From assembly GCA_002914805.1 (NCBI GenBank), contig JXTB01000033.1, positions 1 to 64,000 on the forward strand: a stretch of 64,000 bases of DNA, in the 5' to 3' direction. This DNA is from Parasponia andersonii. Lineage: Eukaryota; Streptophyta; Magnoliopsida; Rosales; Cannabaceae. A model generated the notes under the pieces. That model searched no databases. It was not told the origin of the DNA and saw only the letters and a list, made by a program, of their open reading frames with translations. Position numbers and translations under genes: made by a program. This document shows, one piece after another, positions 23,950 to 33,897 of the stretch; within the stretch, counting starts at the first letter, position 1, and the number at the start of each line of letters is the position of its first letter.

Positions 23950-26040
23950 GTGGAAAGAAAATAGGAGAGAAAAAAAGAAAAATAGGAGGGCAATAAAATG
24001 TATAGGATGAAACCCCCATAGTTGTTTGGTACGTAAGAATGAAAGAAAATTAGTTAAATTTAAAATGACTATTTTACCTCTATATTATTATTATTTAAAG
24101 TTAAGTATGTAAGGATAGTTTAGTAATTTAACTTACTCATGCACTAACAAAAATTTTTCTTTACTATTTTCTCTTCATTCAAGGGGAGAGAAGAAATAAA
24201 AAGTGGGTCTCACGTCAAAATTTTCTATCTATTTTTCTCTTTTCTCTCATTTTCTCTCTTACAAGACAACAATTTTTTTTTCCCCTTTTTCTCGCCATTT
24301 TTCGTTCTTAATCTTTCATTCGTTCGTCTTTTCTCTCCTACCAGATATAGCCTAAATATTAACCAAATGTCCTAAAAGATAAATTTTCATTATTATCCTT
24401 ATTAAATAACACTATTATATATCTTTCATAAAAAGAAAGAAAAACTCTAATGTTTCGAAGGTGGGAATGGCCATGTAGAAGGCAAAAAAGAACATCATAC
24501 TTATATATATATATATATATTCTGTAATTAATAAATAAAATCTTAAACTGAAGAAACAATAATTTAAGGAGTATATTCAAAACCATGAACAAGTAAGTAA
24601 CCCTAATTATATTTAGAATGGTTTTTAGTCGTTATTTCTTATTTAGGAGCTTTATTCTGTTTAGATATATATTTAGGAGCGCGTTTACAAATTTGTAATG
24701 GAATAAGATTAAGAGAATAGTATTTTTTTTTTCTCATCTATTCGTGTATTTATTTAAACATATAGGCAGGGTCGTTGAGCCTACTCATATGTTAGGTGGG
24801 GACTTAAGCCCCTACTCAATCTTAAATTTTCTATTAAATGCTAAGAAATTTATGTATATTTGTAGTTTTCTTAGCTTAAATTATATGTAAAGCCCCCACT
24901 AAAAGATAGAAAGTTTTAAAATAACCCCCATTAAATAGGTAAAATATAGTTCTAGCCTTACTAAACAAAATTGTTGGCTCTATCTCTGATATAAGAAATA
25001 ATATTTTTGTGATCCCTCACATATTTAGTTAAATTGGGAAGGAATAACTCAAAATTTGCTTATTTCTCATTCTTCTTCACACATTTTCTTTTTATAATTC
25101 TTTTCATTGCAAATTAATAAAGATGTCTTGAGAGTTTACACGTGGGTATTAAGCTGTCTGTAACAAAATTATGTTATTTTATGATGCTGTTTTGTACCAA
25201 CTTAGGAGGGGCATTTATGATATTTTTAAAAGCCAGAGAAAATGGTGTATTTATGGTGGACGACCCCTTTCAATATATATATATATATATTAATAAATGA
25301 CCCTGTATGGCTTAATGACCACTTTTTTTTCGTTTTTTTTTTTTTTCAAGTTAAAGTCCATTTGTTAGTTAAGAAATTTTAACTAAAATTCCCAAAACTT
25401 TTGCATAACTATGGTATTTGACTATTTTCTCTAAATCAAAATCAATACATAAATTTACTTTAAAAAAAATTCAATGCATAAAGATACGGAATTGAAAGGA
25501 CCTAAGGGGTAAAAAAAAAAAAAAAAAGGGAAAATTGAAAGTGCAGGGAAATGGGGCGCGTGGTCTGTGGTATGCTCGATTTGATCACGTCGTCTTATCT
25601 CATGTTCTGATGGTGGACAACCCAGTCCACGCTACCATCCTCTTCTGTCCCCAATATTTTCGCAAATGAGATCCCCACCGACCAAATAAGCCTTCACTTG
25701 GACGATTTTACCCTCTACTTCATATCATTTTTACATTTAACTACCAGGCCTACGACAGCTTGCTCAGCTGCCTTTCCGCTTTTAAAATTTGAATTCTGCC
25801 AATAAAAAAAAGCCAAAATGGTGGCACAGTTGCAGTTGCACTGTACACTCTCACTCCAACACTTTACCTTTTTGCATGTGTACCAAACTGCCCCCTTTCT
25901 TTCACCTTCACTTATCCCTTCTACTTTTTTCTTTTTCTTTATTTTTTATTTAAAAAAAAAAGAAGCAAAAAAGAAAAGAAAAGAACAGAACAGAAAGCAC
26001 ATCTTTTGTATTCTCACATTTAACAACTAAATTAAGTAGT
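23950..26040. other. Intergenic, no gene recognised
   Basis: AT-rich DNA with AT and poly-T/poly-A tracts. A slightly more GC-balanced stretch at 25540-25760 has no supported reading frame. The frame at 25818-26030 is low-complexity and not a gene. Confidence 0.5.
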
Positions 26041-26232
26041 GAAACTTGTACTATTTAGTTCTTAAACGAAAAAAATACCTCATCTTTTGGGTTCTCAACT
26101 TGGATTAAAGACTTTAACTATTACGACACTTGAATACTTGAAACTTCTACTTTTTAGTTCTTTAAAAAAATACCCCATCTTTTGGGTTCTCAAATTGGAT
26201 TAAAGGCTTAACTATTAAGATACTTGAATATA
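26041..26232. repeat. Tandem duplication, about 2 x 99 bp
   Basis: GAAACTTGTACTATTTAGTT at 26041 and GAAACTTCTACTTTTTAGTT at 26140 begin two copies that share CATCTTTTGGGTTCTCAA and GGATTAAAG. There are small indels between them. Confidence 0.85.
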
Positions 26233-26705
26233 AATTCAAAAGAATTTTTGACAAAAAATGGAGTTAGTGATGATGACTAGGAAATAATTTCGTACCAATA
26301 GTGAATATTTATTGAACTATAATTTTTTTATTAAATTATGTTATATTTAAATGGTAGTTTAATTTTAATATGATCAAACATATATTGCCACAATAATTTC
26401 CTTTGGCCAAAAGAGTGACAACAAATAATATGTCTTTCTCTTAATTTTATGTCTTTGGTTCCTTATCCCCTTTTATTTCATTTTTTCAAGTGTTGGTTGG
26501 AATGTTACTTCTGTCACAATATTCGAAAATTGCATCGTTGTAAATCACAAAAATGTAATGTAACTATTGTCAATTGAAATTATTTGTTTATTTGAAAAGT
26601 GCAAAAAAAGAAGCACTTCTAAAGCAAAACCTCAATATAAATTGATTTGATATCTTGCTTAGCTTTGCTAGTTGGGCACGATAAGTTTTTCGAACCCACT
26701 TGAAA

Positions 26706-26708
<3 letters not shown>

Positions 26709-26758
<50 letters not shown>
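26709..26758. repeat. (TA)n microsatellite, about 25 units
   Basis: An uninterrupted TA dinucleotide run ending about 28 bases before the Copia 5' LTR. It is likely to vary in length among individuals. Confidence 0.95.
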
Positions 26759-26760
<2 letters not shown>

Positions 26761-26785
26761 GAGATTGAAAAAGCGTTTATAAAGT

Positions 26786-27110
26786 TATTGGAAAGATGAA
26801 ACTGCCTCAGACTTAGTTTAGAACTGTTATATTTATTTTAGAGTTATAAAATTTAATTTAGTATATAATAAATTTGTTTAGAAAAACATGTCAATTTTAA
26901 ATATTTTTGTGTAAAATATTTTTGGAGACTTACAAAATTTAATCTAATTTAGATTTAAAATTGTTTAGAAAATTGATCAATTTTTAAACGCTTAAAAGTT
27001 TTGTGTAAAACGTTTTATTTGGAATTAAATTTTAGTTAATTCTATATTTGTAATAGTTCTTATATGAAGTGTATAAATTAACTTCTCATTCTTTCAGAAA
27101 GACACACTTA

Positions 27111-27153
<43 letters not shown>

Positions 27154-27452
27154 TGTCTTTCTACTCTTCTCAAAATTTCTTAGAGTATAGGTTTTAGTGT
27201 GGTATAATTTGGGTATTTTTTTTCAGTTCGCTAGAGTAGCGCTTGTGATGCGACAATCGCCGCTCATTAACTGTTGTATCCTGGGAGACAGACACCTAAC
27301 GACCTCAAAAACTGACCGAGAAGAGACGAGTCTATTTTAAAGAGATTATGTCAAACACAAGCCTTAGTTCCTCTTTGTTATTTGAGTGTTCTATTATTTT
27401 GGTATTATGTTTTGTTATTTTGTTATGCAATTGGAATTCTAATACTTTGTTT
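26786..27452 (+). repeat. 5' LTR of the Copia element
   Basis: Aligns with 31334-31996 along its length, with matching blocks such as TTTAATCTAATTTAGATT and GTTATTTGAGT(G/A)TTCTATTA. Its first bases read TATTGG where the 3' copy has TGTTAG, so the canonical TG is lost. It contains a pure CT run at 27119-27149 that is not in the 3' copy. The many differences indicate an old insertion. Confidence 0.85.
27119..27149. repeat. (CT)n microsatellite
   Basis: Uninterrupted CT dinucleotide run inside the 5' LTR. The matching region of the 3' LTR has no such run, so it expanded after insertion. Confidence 0.95.
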
Positions 27453-27563
27453 GTTCATTTACATATTGTATAAATATTTTGGCTAATAATTTAAAATAGA
27501 TTTCTCGTTAAGGACAAACAGGTTGTTGGAATTTTTTAAGCTTTTGTTTTCTTTTGCGTTAAA

Positions 27564-27727
27564 NNNNNNNNNNNNNNNNNNNNNNNNNNNNNNNNNNNNN
27601 NNNNNNNNNNNNNNNNNNNNNNNNNNNNNNNNNNNNNNNNNNNNNNNNNNNNNNNNNNNNNNNNNNNNNNNNNNNNNNNNNNNNNNNNNNNNNNNNNNNN
27701 NNNNNNNNNNNNNNNNNNNNNNNNNNN
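27564..27727. other. Assembly gap, 164 N
   Basis: Unresolved bases just inside the Copia 5' LTR. The primer-binding site and 5' leader may be partly in this gap. Translations across it are artefacts. Confidence 1.
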
Positions 27728-28103
27728 CTTTTATTACTTGAAAGTTTTATTTTCTTGGAAAAAAATATTTTTTACAAAAAAAAATTATTTTAGGAAATTT
27801 TATACATTGGGAAAACAATTCTTTTTTGGAAAACCGTTTTCAAATTTGGAAAATATATTTTTATACTTGTAGAAAATAGTTCCAATTCTGGAAACAATTT
27901 TCAAATTTAGAAAATATTATTGTTAATTGAAAAGTTACGAAATAGAGAAGTTCTTTCTAAGCAGGTTGGATTTTAAGTGGGATCGTTGTGATCCCTCTGT
28001 AGTCTTTCTTAGGAATTATCTATTGAGTACTATTAGTTTCAGCTTTATTTGAGATTTTGATATTTATACACAAAATCTAATACGTGGTTTGATTTTTTCA
28101 GAA

Positions 28104-28990
28104 ATGACGACCAACCCAAACCTTGCTAATATTCATGTTGTTGTGCCCGCGGTGAACCTTGTTGTGGCTTCTATGCCTAATCCTACAACACTGATTACAA
28201 TTCCTTTGAGCCATGCTGAAAAATCGGAGAAATTCGATATTTTGTATTTCAAGAGATGGCAGCAAAAGATATTGTTCTATCTCACTATATTGAATCTTGG
28301 TTAAAGATGCTCCATCGCTCAAGGAGGATGAGCAAGACATCCAAGTTATCAGTATAGTTGATACTTGGAAAAATTCAGAATTCTTGTGCCAAAACTATAT
28401 CATAAATAGTTTATCTGATTCTTTATATAATGTGTATCAAGAAAAGAAAACGGCTAAAGAATTATGGTAGTCCATAGAGTGGAAATATAAGATAGAGGAT
28501 GTCGGGTCCAAAAAGTTTGTTGCGGGCCACTTCCTATATTATAAAATGGTGGACTCCAAAACTGTAATCAGCTAAGTACAATAGATCCAGGTGATCTTAT
28601 ATGAGATTCATGCCGAGGGCATGATAGTTAGTGAAAACTTCCAAGTAGTTGCTATTATTGAGAAGCTACCTCATGCATAGAAAAATTTCAAGAGCTACCT
28701 TAAGCACAAGCGAAAGGAGATGAGTATCGAAGGCCGTTTTGTTAGACTTCGTATTGAAGAAGACAATAAAAAGTCTGAAAAGAATATGACTAATTCATCT
28801 TCAGAGACAAAGGCGAATATTATAGAGCATGGTCAAAGTTCCAAGTCTAGCAAGGGCAACAAGTTGGGACCGAAAGGAGAAATTTTCAAGAAGTAGAAAA
28901 TCTAAGGGAAGTACTTCAATTGTGACAAGATAGGTCACAAGGCTTTAGATTGTCGATTTCCAAAGAAGAAGAAGAATGAAGCCAACATAA
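28104..28990 (+). pseudogene. Copia gag remnant
   Basis: An ATG at 28104 opens a frame with the usual N-terminal Copia gag layout: a low-complexity start, then FDILYFKRWQQKILFYL, which matches the GAG/UBN2 block. A frame break near 28304 and several stops follow. The zinc knuckle near 28913-28960 reads KYFNCDKIGHKALDCR; the first Cys of CX2CX4HX4C is replaced by Tyr. Lys-rich sequence follows, as is normal for gag. Confidence 0.8.
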
Positions 28991-29069
28991 TGGGTGAAAT
29001 CACACAAGATATTTCTGATATCGACCTATGTACAGTAGTTTCTGAAGTGAACTTAGTTTGGTCCAACTC

Positions 29070-29110
29070 CAAAGAATGGTGGCTTGACACCGGTGCCACT
29101 TGACATGTAT
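29070..29110 (+). pseudogene. Copia protease active-site remnant
   Basis: WWLDTGAT is followed by a TGA stop and then HVC, where active elements read DTGAS/T-x-H. The catalytic DTG is intact but the frame ends three residues later. Confidence 0.8.
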
Positions 29111-29419
29111 GCGAGCATACATAGGTTTGTTCACTTCCTTCAAACTGTTTGAGAATGGAGAGAAGCTATTTATAGGAAATTCTGCAACATCCACTGTTGA
29201 AGGCCAAAGCAAGGCAGATTTAAAGATGACCTATGGGAAGGAGCTGACTCTGAATGATATGCTATATATGTCGGAGATCTGAAAGAACTTAGTGTCAAGT
29301 TCATTGTTGAACAAGTATGGATTCCACGTGGTATTCAAGTCAGATTAAGTTGTTTTTTCTAAAAGTAGGTTATCTGTGGAGAAGGGCTATATATGTGATG
29401 GGATTTTTAAACTAATGTA

Positions 29420-30030
29420 ATGACTGTTAAGCCAAATAATAATAAAGATAGCTCTTTTGCTTATTTGTTTGAGTCTTTTAATGTATGGCATGGTAGACTA
29501 GGACATATTAATTATGCTACTTTATATAGATTAATTTACTTAAATTACATACTCGTTTTTAATATTGATTCAAAACATAAGTGTGAAACTTGTGTTGAGG
29601 TAAAACTAACAAGGTCATCATTCCAAATAATTGAAAGGAACACAAAACCTCTTGATTTAATTCAAATAATATTTATGATTTAAAAACTATACAAACAAAA
29701 GGTAGCAATAAGTATTTTATTACTTTTATCGATGATGGTACAAAATATTGTTATGTGTATTTGCTAAAAAGCAAGGATGAAGCTATAGATAAATTTGTTC
29801 TCTATAAGAATGAGGTTGAAAATCAACTTAATAAGAAGATCAAAGTGATTAGAAGTGACTTTGGAGGAGAGTATGAATCACTTTTTAGTGAGTTTTATGC
29901 ACAACACAGAATAATACATGAGCTCACTCCACCTTATTCACCTTAGTCAAATAGTGTTGCTGAGTGGAAAAATCGTGCCTTGAAAGAAATGATGAATGCG
30001 ATGTTTTAAGTTATAGGTTACCACAAAACA
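29420..30030 (+). pseudogene. Copia integrase remnant
   Basis: The pre-integrase HHCC zinc domain is seen as VWHGRLGHINYATL and CETCVE. The core is seen as FIDDGTKYCYVYLLKSK and VIRSDFGGEY, with the third acidic residue in VAEWKNRAL. Stops occur near 29681 and at 29944, the latter within the conserved SP-Q-N block. The order and spacing are normal for Copia. Confidence 0.85.
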
Positions 30031-30503
30031 TGTTAGGGGGAGGGGGGGAGGAAGCTGTTCTGATAGCTAATTACTTTCTGAATAAGGTACCCAAAAAGAA
30101 AAAGGACAAACCCCCGTATGATTTACGGGAAGAAATAAAGCTTTCTTATAAATACTTACGAATATAGGGGTATCTTGCTAAAGTAGTTGTAGCAACACTA
30201 GGAAGGTGAAAATGGGTCCAAAAATCATTGATTCTATTTTCATTGGGTATGCAAAAAATAGTAGTACTTATTGATTTCTTATGCATACACAGGAATACGA
30301 TAATAGAATCAAGGAATACATTATTATTTGAACATGTATTTCCTTGTAAATCCAAAAAGGAAGCAAGTTCGTCGAAATGAACACATGAGACTATTGTTGA
30401 GAATTGTCAGGACCAAGATCAAAATGAGGAAATCGAGGGTAAACCTCGATGGAGCAAGAGAGCAAGAACATGACAATCTTGTGGTCCAGATTTTCTAGCC
30501 TAG

Positions 30504-30701
30504 TTGTTGGAGGCTGAACCTCAAATATTTACAGAAGCTATGAACTCTCTAGAAGGCCCTTTATGGAAAAAGGCTATTCAAAGTGAAATTGACTCCATCT
30601 TGCAGAATCATACTTGGGAACTGGTGGATCTTCCTCTACACTATAAACCTCTAGGGTCTAAATGGATTTTCAAGAGGAAAATGAAAGCAGATGGAGGCTG
30701 A
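30504..30701 (+). pseudogene. Copia reverse transcriptase, first block only
   Basis: LWKKAIQSEIDSILQNHTWE and LGSKWIFKRKMKADG are the opening block of Copia RT. The frame stops at 30699-30701, and nothing after it resembles the RT palm (YVDD) or RNase H, although about 630 bases remain before the 3' LTR. The domain is truncated by deletion rather than only by point mutation. Confidence 0.85.
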
Positions 30702-31323
30702 ACCTATGAAAATCTATGAGCTCATGGATTTTCAATAGTAAGTTGATACAGTGAAAACCCAACCTAATTGACTGAAGATCCCAAAATCTAGGTTTAAAGG
30801 GATAACCTAATTATAAAGACTTAATTGGATCACTATAGGGGTAACACACCTGTCCATTCCTATGATGAAATAGTGATACCTGTAGGGTAAAAGATAAGCT
30901 ATGCTTTTAATAATTCTTATACATCAGAATTCCGAGTGGAGTAATGCAGGTTACTCTTAATTAAGATATCACTCATGTGAGAGAGAAGATGGGCCGCTTC
31001 GATAAAGAATAGTGTAGGGCTAAATTCCTTAGAAACTTTCACAGAATTAGATGTATGTTCATGGCCAAAACGAACATGATAGTGAGAACTGAATAATGTC
31101 AGGATTGATATTTGTGTAAGGTATGATACTGTTTACATGAACGACAAAACAATTCAAGGACATTGTGTCTACTAATTAGCTAGTAAAATAAATAGACTTT
31201 TACAAGGGAAGGTTTAAAGATGAATACCTACCTATCTTATGTAGGTTTTGATCAATGAACTCTATCACCAAGTCAAAAGCGTCTTGTTGTATAGCTTTTT
31301 ATCTACTTTGTCAATTTCGTTCA

Positions 31324-31333
31324 TGTGGGAGAT
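31324..31333 (+). promoter_or_regulatory. Copia polypurine tract
   Basis: GTGGGAGAT lies directly before the TGTTAG start of the 3' LTR. This is the usual plus-strand primer site in plant Copia elements. Confidence 0.75.
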
Positions 31334-31996
31334 TGTTAGAAAAATGAAACAACCAGACCTGATTTGGAACTGCCAAATTTAGAGTTACAAAATTTAGTAC
31401 AGTATAGACTAAATTTGTTTAGGGAAACATATCAATTTTTAATGTTTCGGTATAAAATGTTTTTGGAGAGTTACGAAATTTAATCTAAATTAGATTAAAA
31501 TTGTTTAGAAAACTAATCAGTTTCTAAAAACTTAAATGTTTTATGTAAAATATTTTATTAGAATTAAATCTTAGTTAATTCCAAATTTGTATCAGCTCCC
31601 ATATAAAGCCTATAAATTAACTTCTCCTTCTATTAAGAAGATGCGCTCAGCAGAAATATTTTTCTTTTTCTTGTCTTTCCTTTCTTCTCAAAGTTCTTTA
31701 GAATATCGGCCTTAGTGTGATAGACTTTGGGCATTTTTTTTTCAGTTCGCTAGAATAACGCTTGTGGTATGATAATTGCAGCTCATCAACCGTCGTATCA
31801 TGAGAGACGGATGCCTAACAATCTCAAATACCGACCGAGAGGAGACGAATATATTTTAAAGAGATTGTGTGAAACACAAATCTCGGTTCTTTTTTGTTAT
31901 TTGAGTATTCTATTATTTTGGTATTATTTTTGTTATCATGTTATGTTATTGATTTTTGTTATTATGTTATGTTATTGAAATTCCAATACTTTGTTT
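31334..31996 (+). repeat. 3' LTR of the Copia element
   Basis: Starts with canonical TGTTAG right after the polypurine tract and aligns with the 5' LTR up to AATACTTTGTTT. It carries a local duplication of TTGTTAT(C/T)ATGTTATGTTATT near 31929-31975. The exact right end is uncertain because no target duplication was found. A CT run (32008-32027) follows it. Confidence 0.85.
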
Positions 31997-33650
31997 TGGC
32001 TATCAGCTTTCTCTCTCTCTCTCTCTCATGTCGTGTATTCTACACTGCTGATTCAATTCTAAGTTACGGATAAAAACTTAGAAAATTAACCACAAACAAC
32101 AACTGGCGCTGTTGTTACTAATGTAGAGTGTATTGACTGCTTATCGAGCCCCATAAATTTTATTTATTAATTTTGCTGAAGCATTAAGCCACTATCTCTG
32201 AACTAGCTAAAGATCACCTTAGATTACTCTTGGTAACTTTCATATTGTTGTCAATCTCTTTCTCTTTGGTTGGACGTGCTTATTCTAATCAATAGTAAAA
32301 TAATAAAAATAACAATGAAGCGATTATTATTATTATTATTTGGAGGGCTTGAAGCAGTTATTATTGGTTATTCAAATGAAAGTATATTACAAAAAGAATT
32401 ATGAATATTACATAAATCGGGATAAATTAACTTTGTAAGTTGTGCATCAGTCTAAATTTTTAGCATTAGCAAAAGTCATCGCTAATAAATCTTTATCATT
32501 TTTAATTGTACTACATACATGTGATATTCTCTTCGAGTAACAATTTGAAACTTCCAACTATGGTTTGCTATCCAAGTTCAGTATAACGATAGGTTTCTTA
32601 CGAAAAGAAGATACTTTAGTATATTAGGGAAAAATTAAATAAATAAATAAATTATATATTTTTTAAAACAAAAAATAGATGGTTCATCAAGAGAATGATC
32701 CAACATAGCACCTAAACATATTATTTTCAGTCTGTCAAAATCATCATCTAAATAAAAAGTTACATCATGGTGTGTGATAGAAGGTTTTGGTCTCTTAAGG
32801 AGGGCGGTTGACAGGTTGGGCCAATGAACTGATATTGCTCAGCACCTATATACTGGAAATTGGAACAAGTCAATAAACAAATTTTTCACACAAAAAGATA
32901 AAAACAAAACTAAAAACAAAATTAATGGATAAATTGCTTGGAGGATTCCCCGAATTAAAAAGGAATTTGGCCATCTTTGTAAATCCTTCATATTTATAAG
33001 TATGAAGCAGTCATGGGTTGGATACAACTTTACAATTTTTTTCTTTTTAATACTAATATTGAGAAAGAGTTAGAAATTCAAATTATAGATATTGACATTA
33101 AGGTCAAGTTTACATATGGAAAGAAAGTGGACGAGAGCAAAAAACAGTAAGCGAAGAATATTCGGATTTATTTTTATGTGTAATTTATTATTATAGAAAT
33201 ATGTAAAAGGAAAGTTTTTCTATCTTCTTTCTATTACATATTAATAAAATACACTAAAAAGCATACTCGATTACTCTATTTAACTAAATTTGTATTATAC
33301 TAATTGCATCTATTACTTAACGTTAACCACACTTCTTTCGTTCAAAGTAGAAATTTTGATTTCAAATCTTCGCTCATTTGAGTTTAAAAAAAAAAGAAAG
33401 GTGAAGTTTACAATTACTCGAACAAGAGAAGAAAAAACGACCTAATTGGGTAACGTTCCATTGGGAAAACAATAATAATAATAGTAAGTAACAGTGAAGT
33501 TATTGCTTGAGAATAAAGGGGCATTATTGGTAGCTACAAACTTGTCGTGACGTTTGTCATTTCCAATTATTATATAAAATTTATTAAATGTTATTCTGTT
33601 TTCTCGTGACAAAACAATGTAGTGGAACACAGTTACAAAGCAAAGCCCAT
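31997..33650. other. Intergenic upstream of the galactosyltransferase
   Basis: AT-rich, with a TTA/ATT microsatellite near 32325-32341 and AATA runs near 32636. No supported gene was found. The right end, from about 33650, probably includes the promoter and 5' leader of the galactosyltransferase gene, with a CT run at 33722-33737. Confidence 0.5.
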
Positions 33651-33897
33651 TTCTGTGAGCGAATGTGTGTTGTGTTGTGAAAGCTTTGTAAGATCATAAA
33701 GCATTGCTTTCATATGTTTGTTTCTCTCTCTCTCTCCTTTCCATTTCCGTACAAGGGTCTATTTTTTATGACATGATTTTGGATGTTGTTGCATTTTTTC
33801 TCTAATGGGGTCCTTTCTTTTCTCTCTGTAACACCGTAACCCTCTTTCCCTTGTTCCCCCGAGCTTGATAGAGGAGGAAGCTTCCCTTTAGACTCAA

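Larger units (their letters stand above)
26786..31996 (+). mobile_element. Ty1/Copia retrotransposon, defective, with both LTRs
   Basis: Two direct LTRs (26786-27452 and 31334-31996) flank gag, protease, integrase and a short RT piece, in the Copia order (integrase before RT). The internal coding region is broken by stops and frameshifts. After the first conserved RT block (FKRKMKADG, ending near 30697) the sequence goes straight to non-coding 3' sequence, so most of RT and all of RNase H are missing. A polypurine-like GTGGGAGAT directly precedes the 3' LTR. No primer-binding site was recognised after the 5' LTR. A 164-N gap lies just inside it, and no target duplication was found. Confidence 0.9.

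Noticed and set aside
27523-27741. Open frame across the first N gap
   Set aside because: Almost entirely unknown bases; an artefact of the gap.
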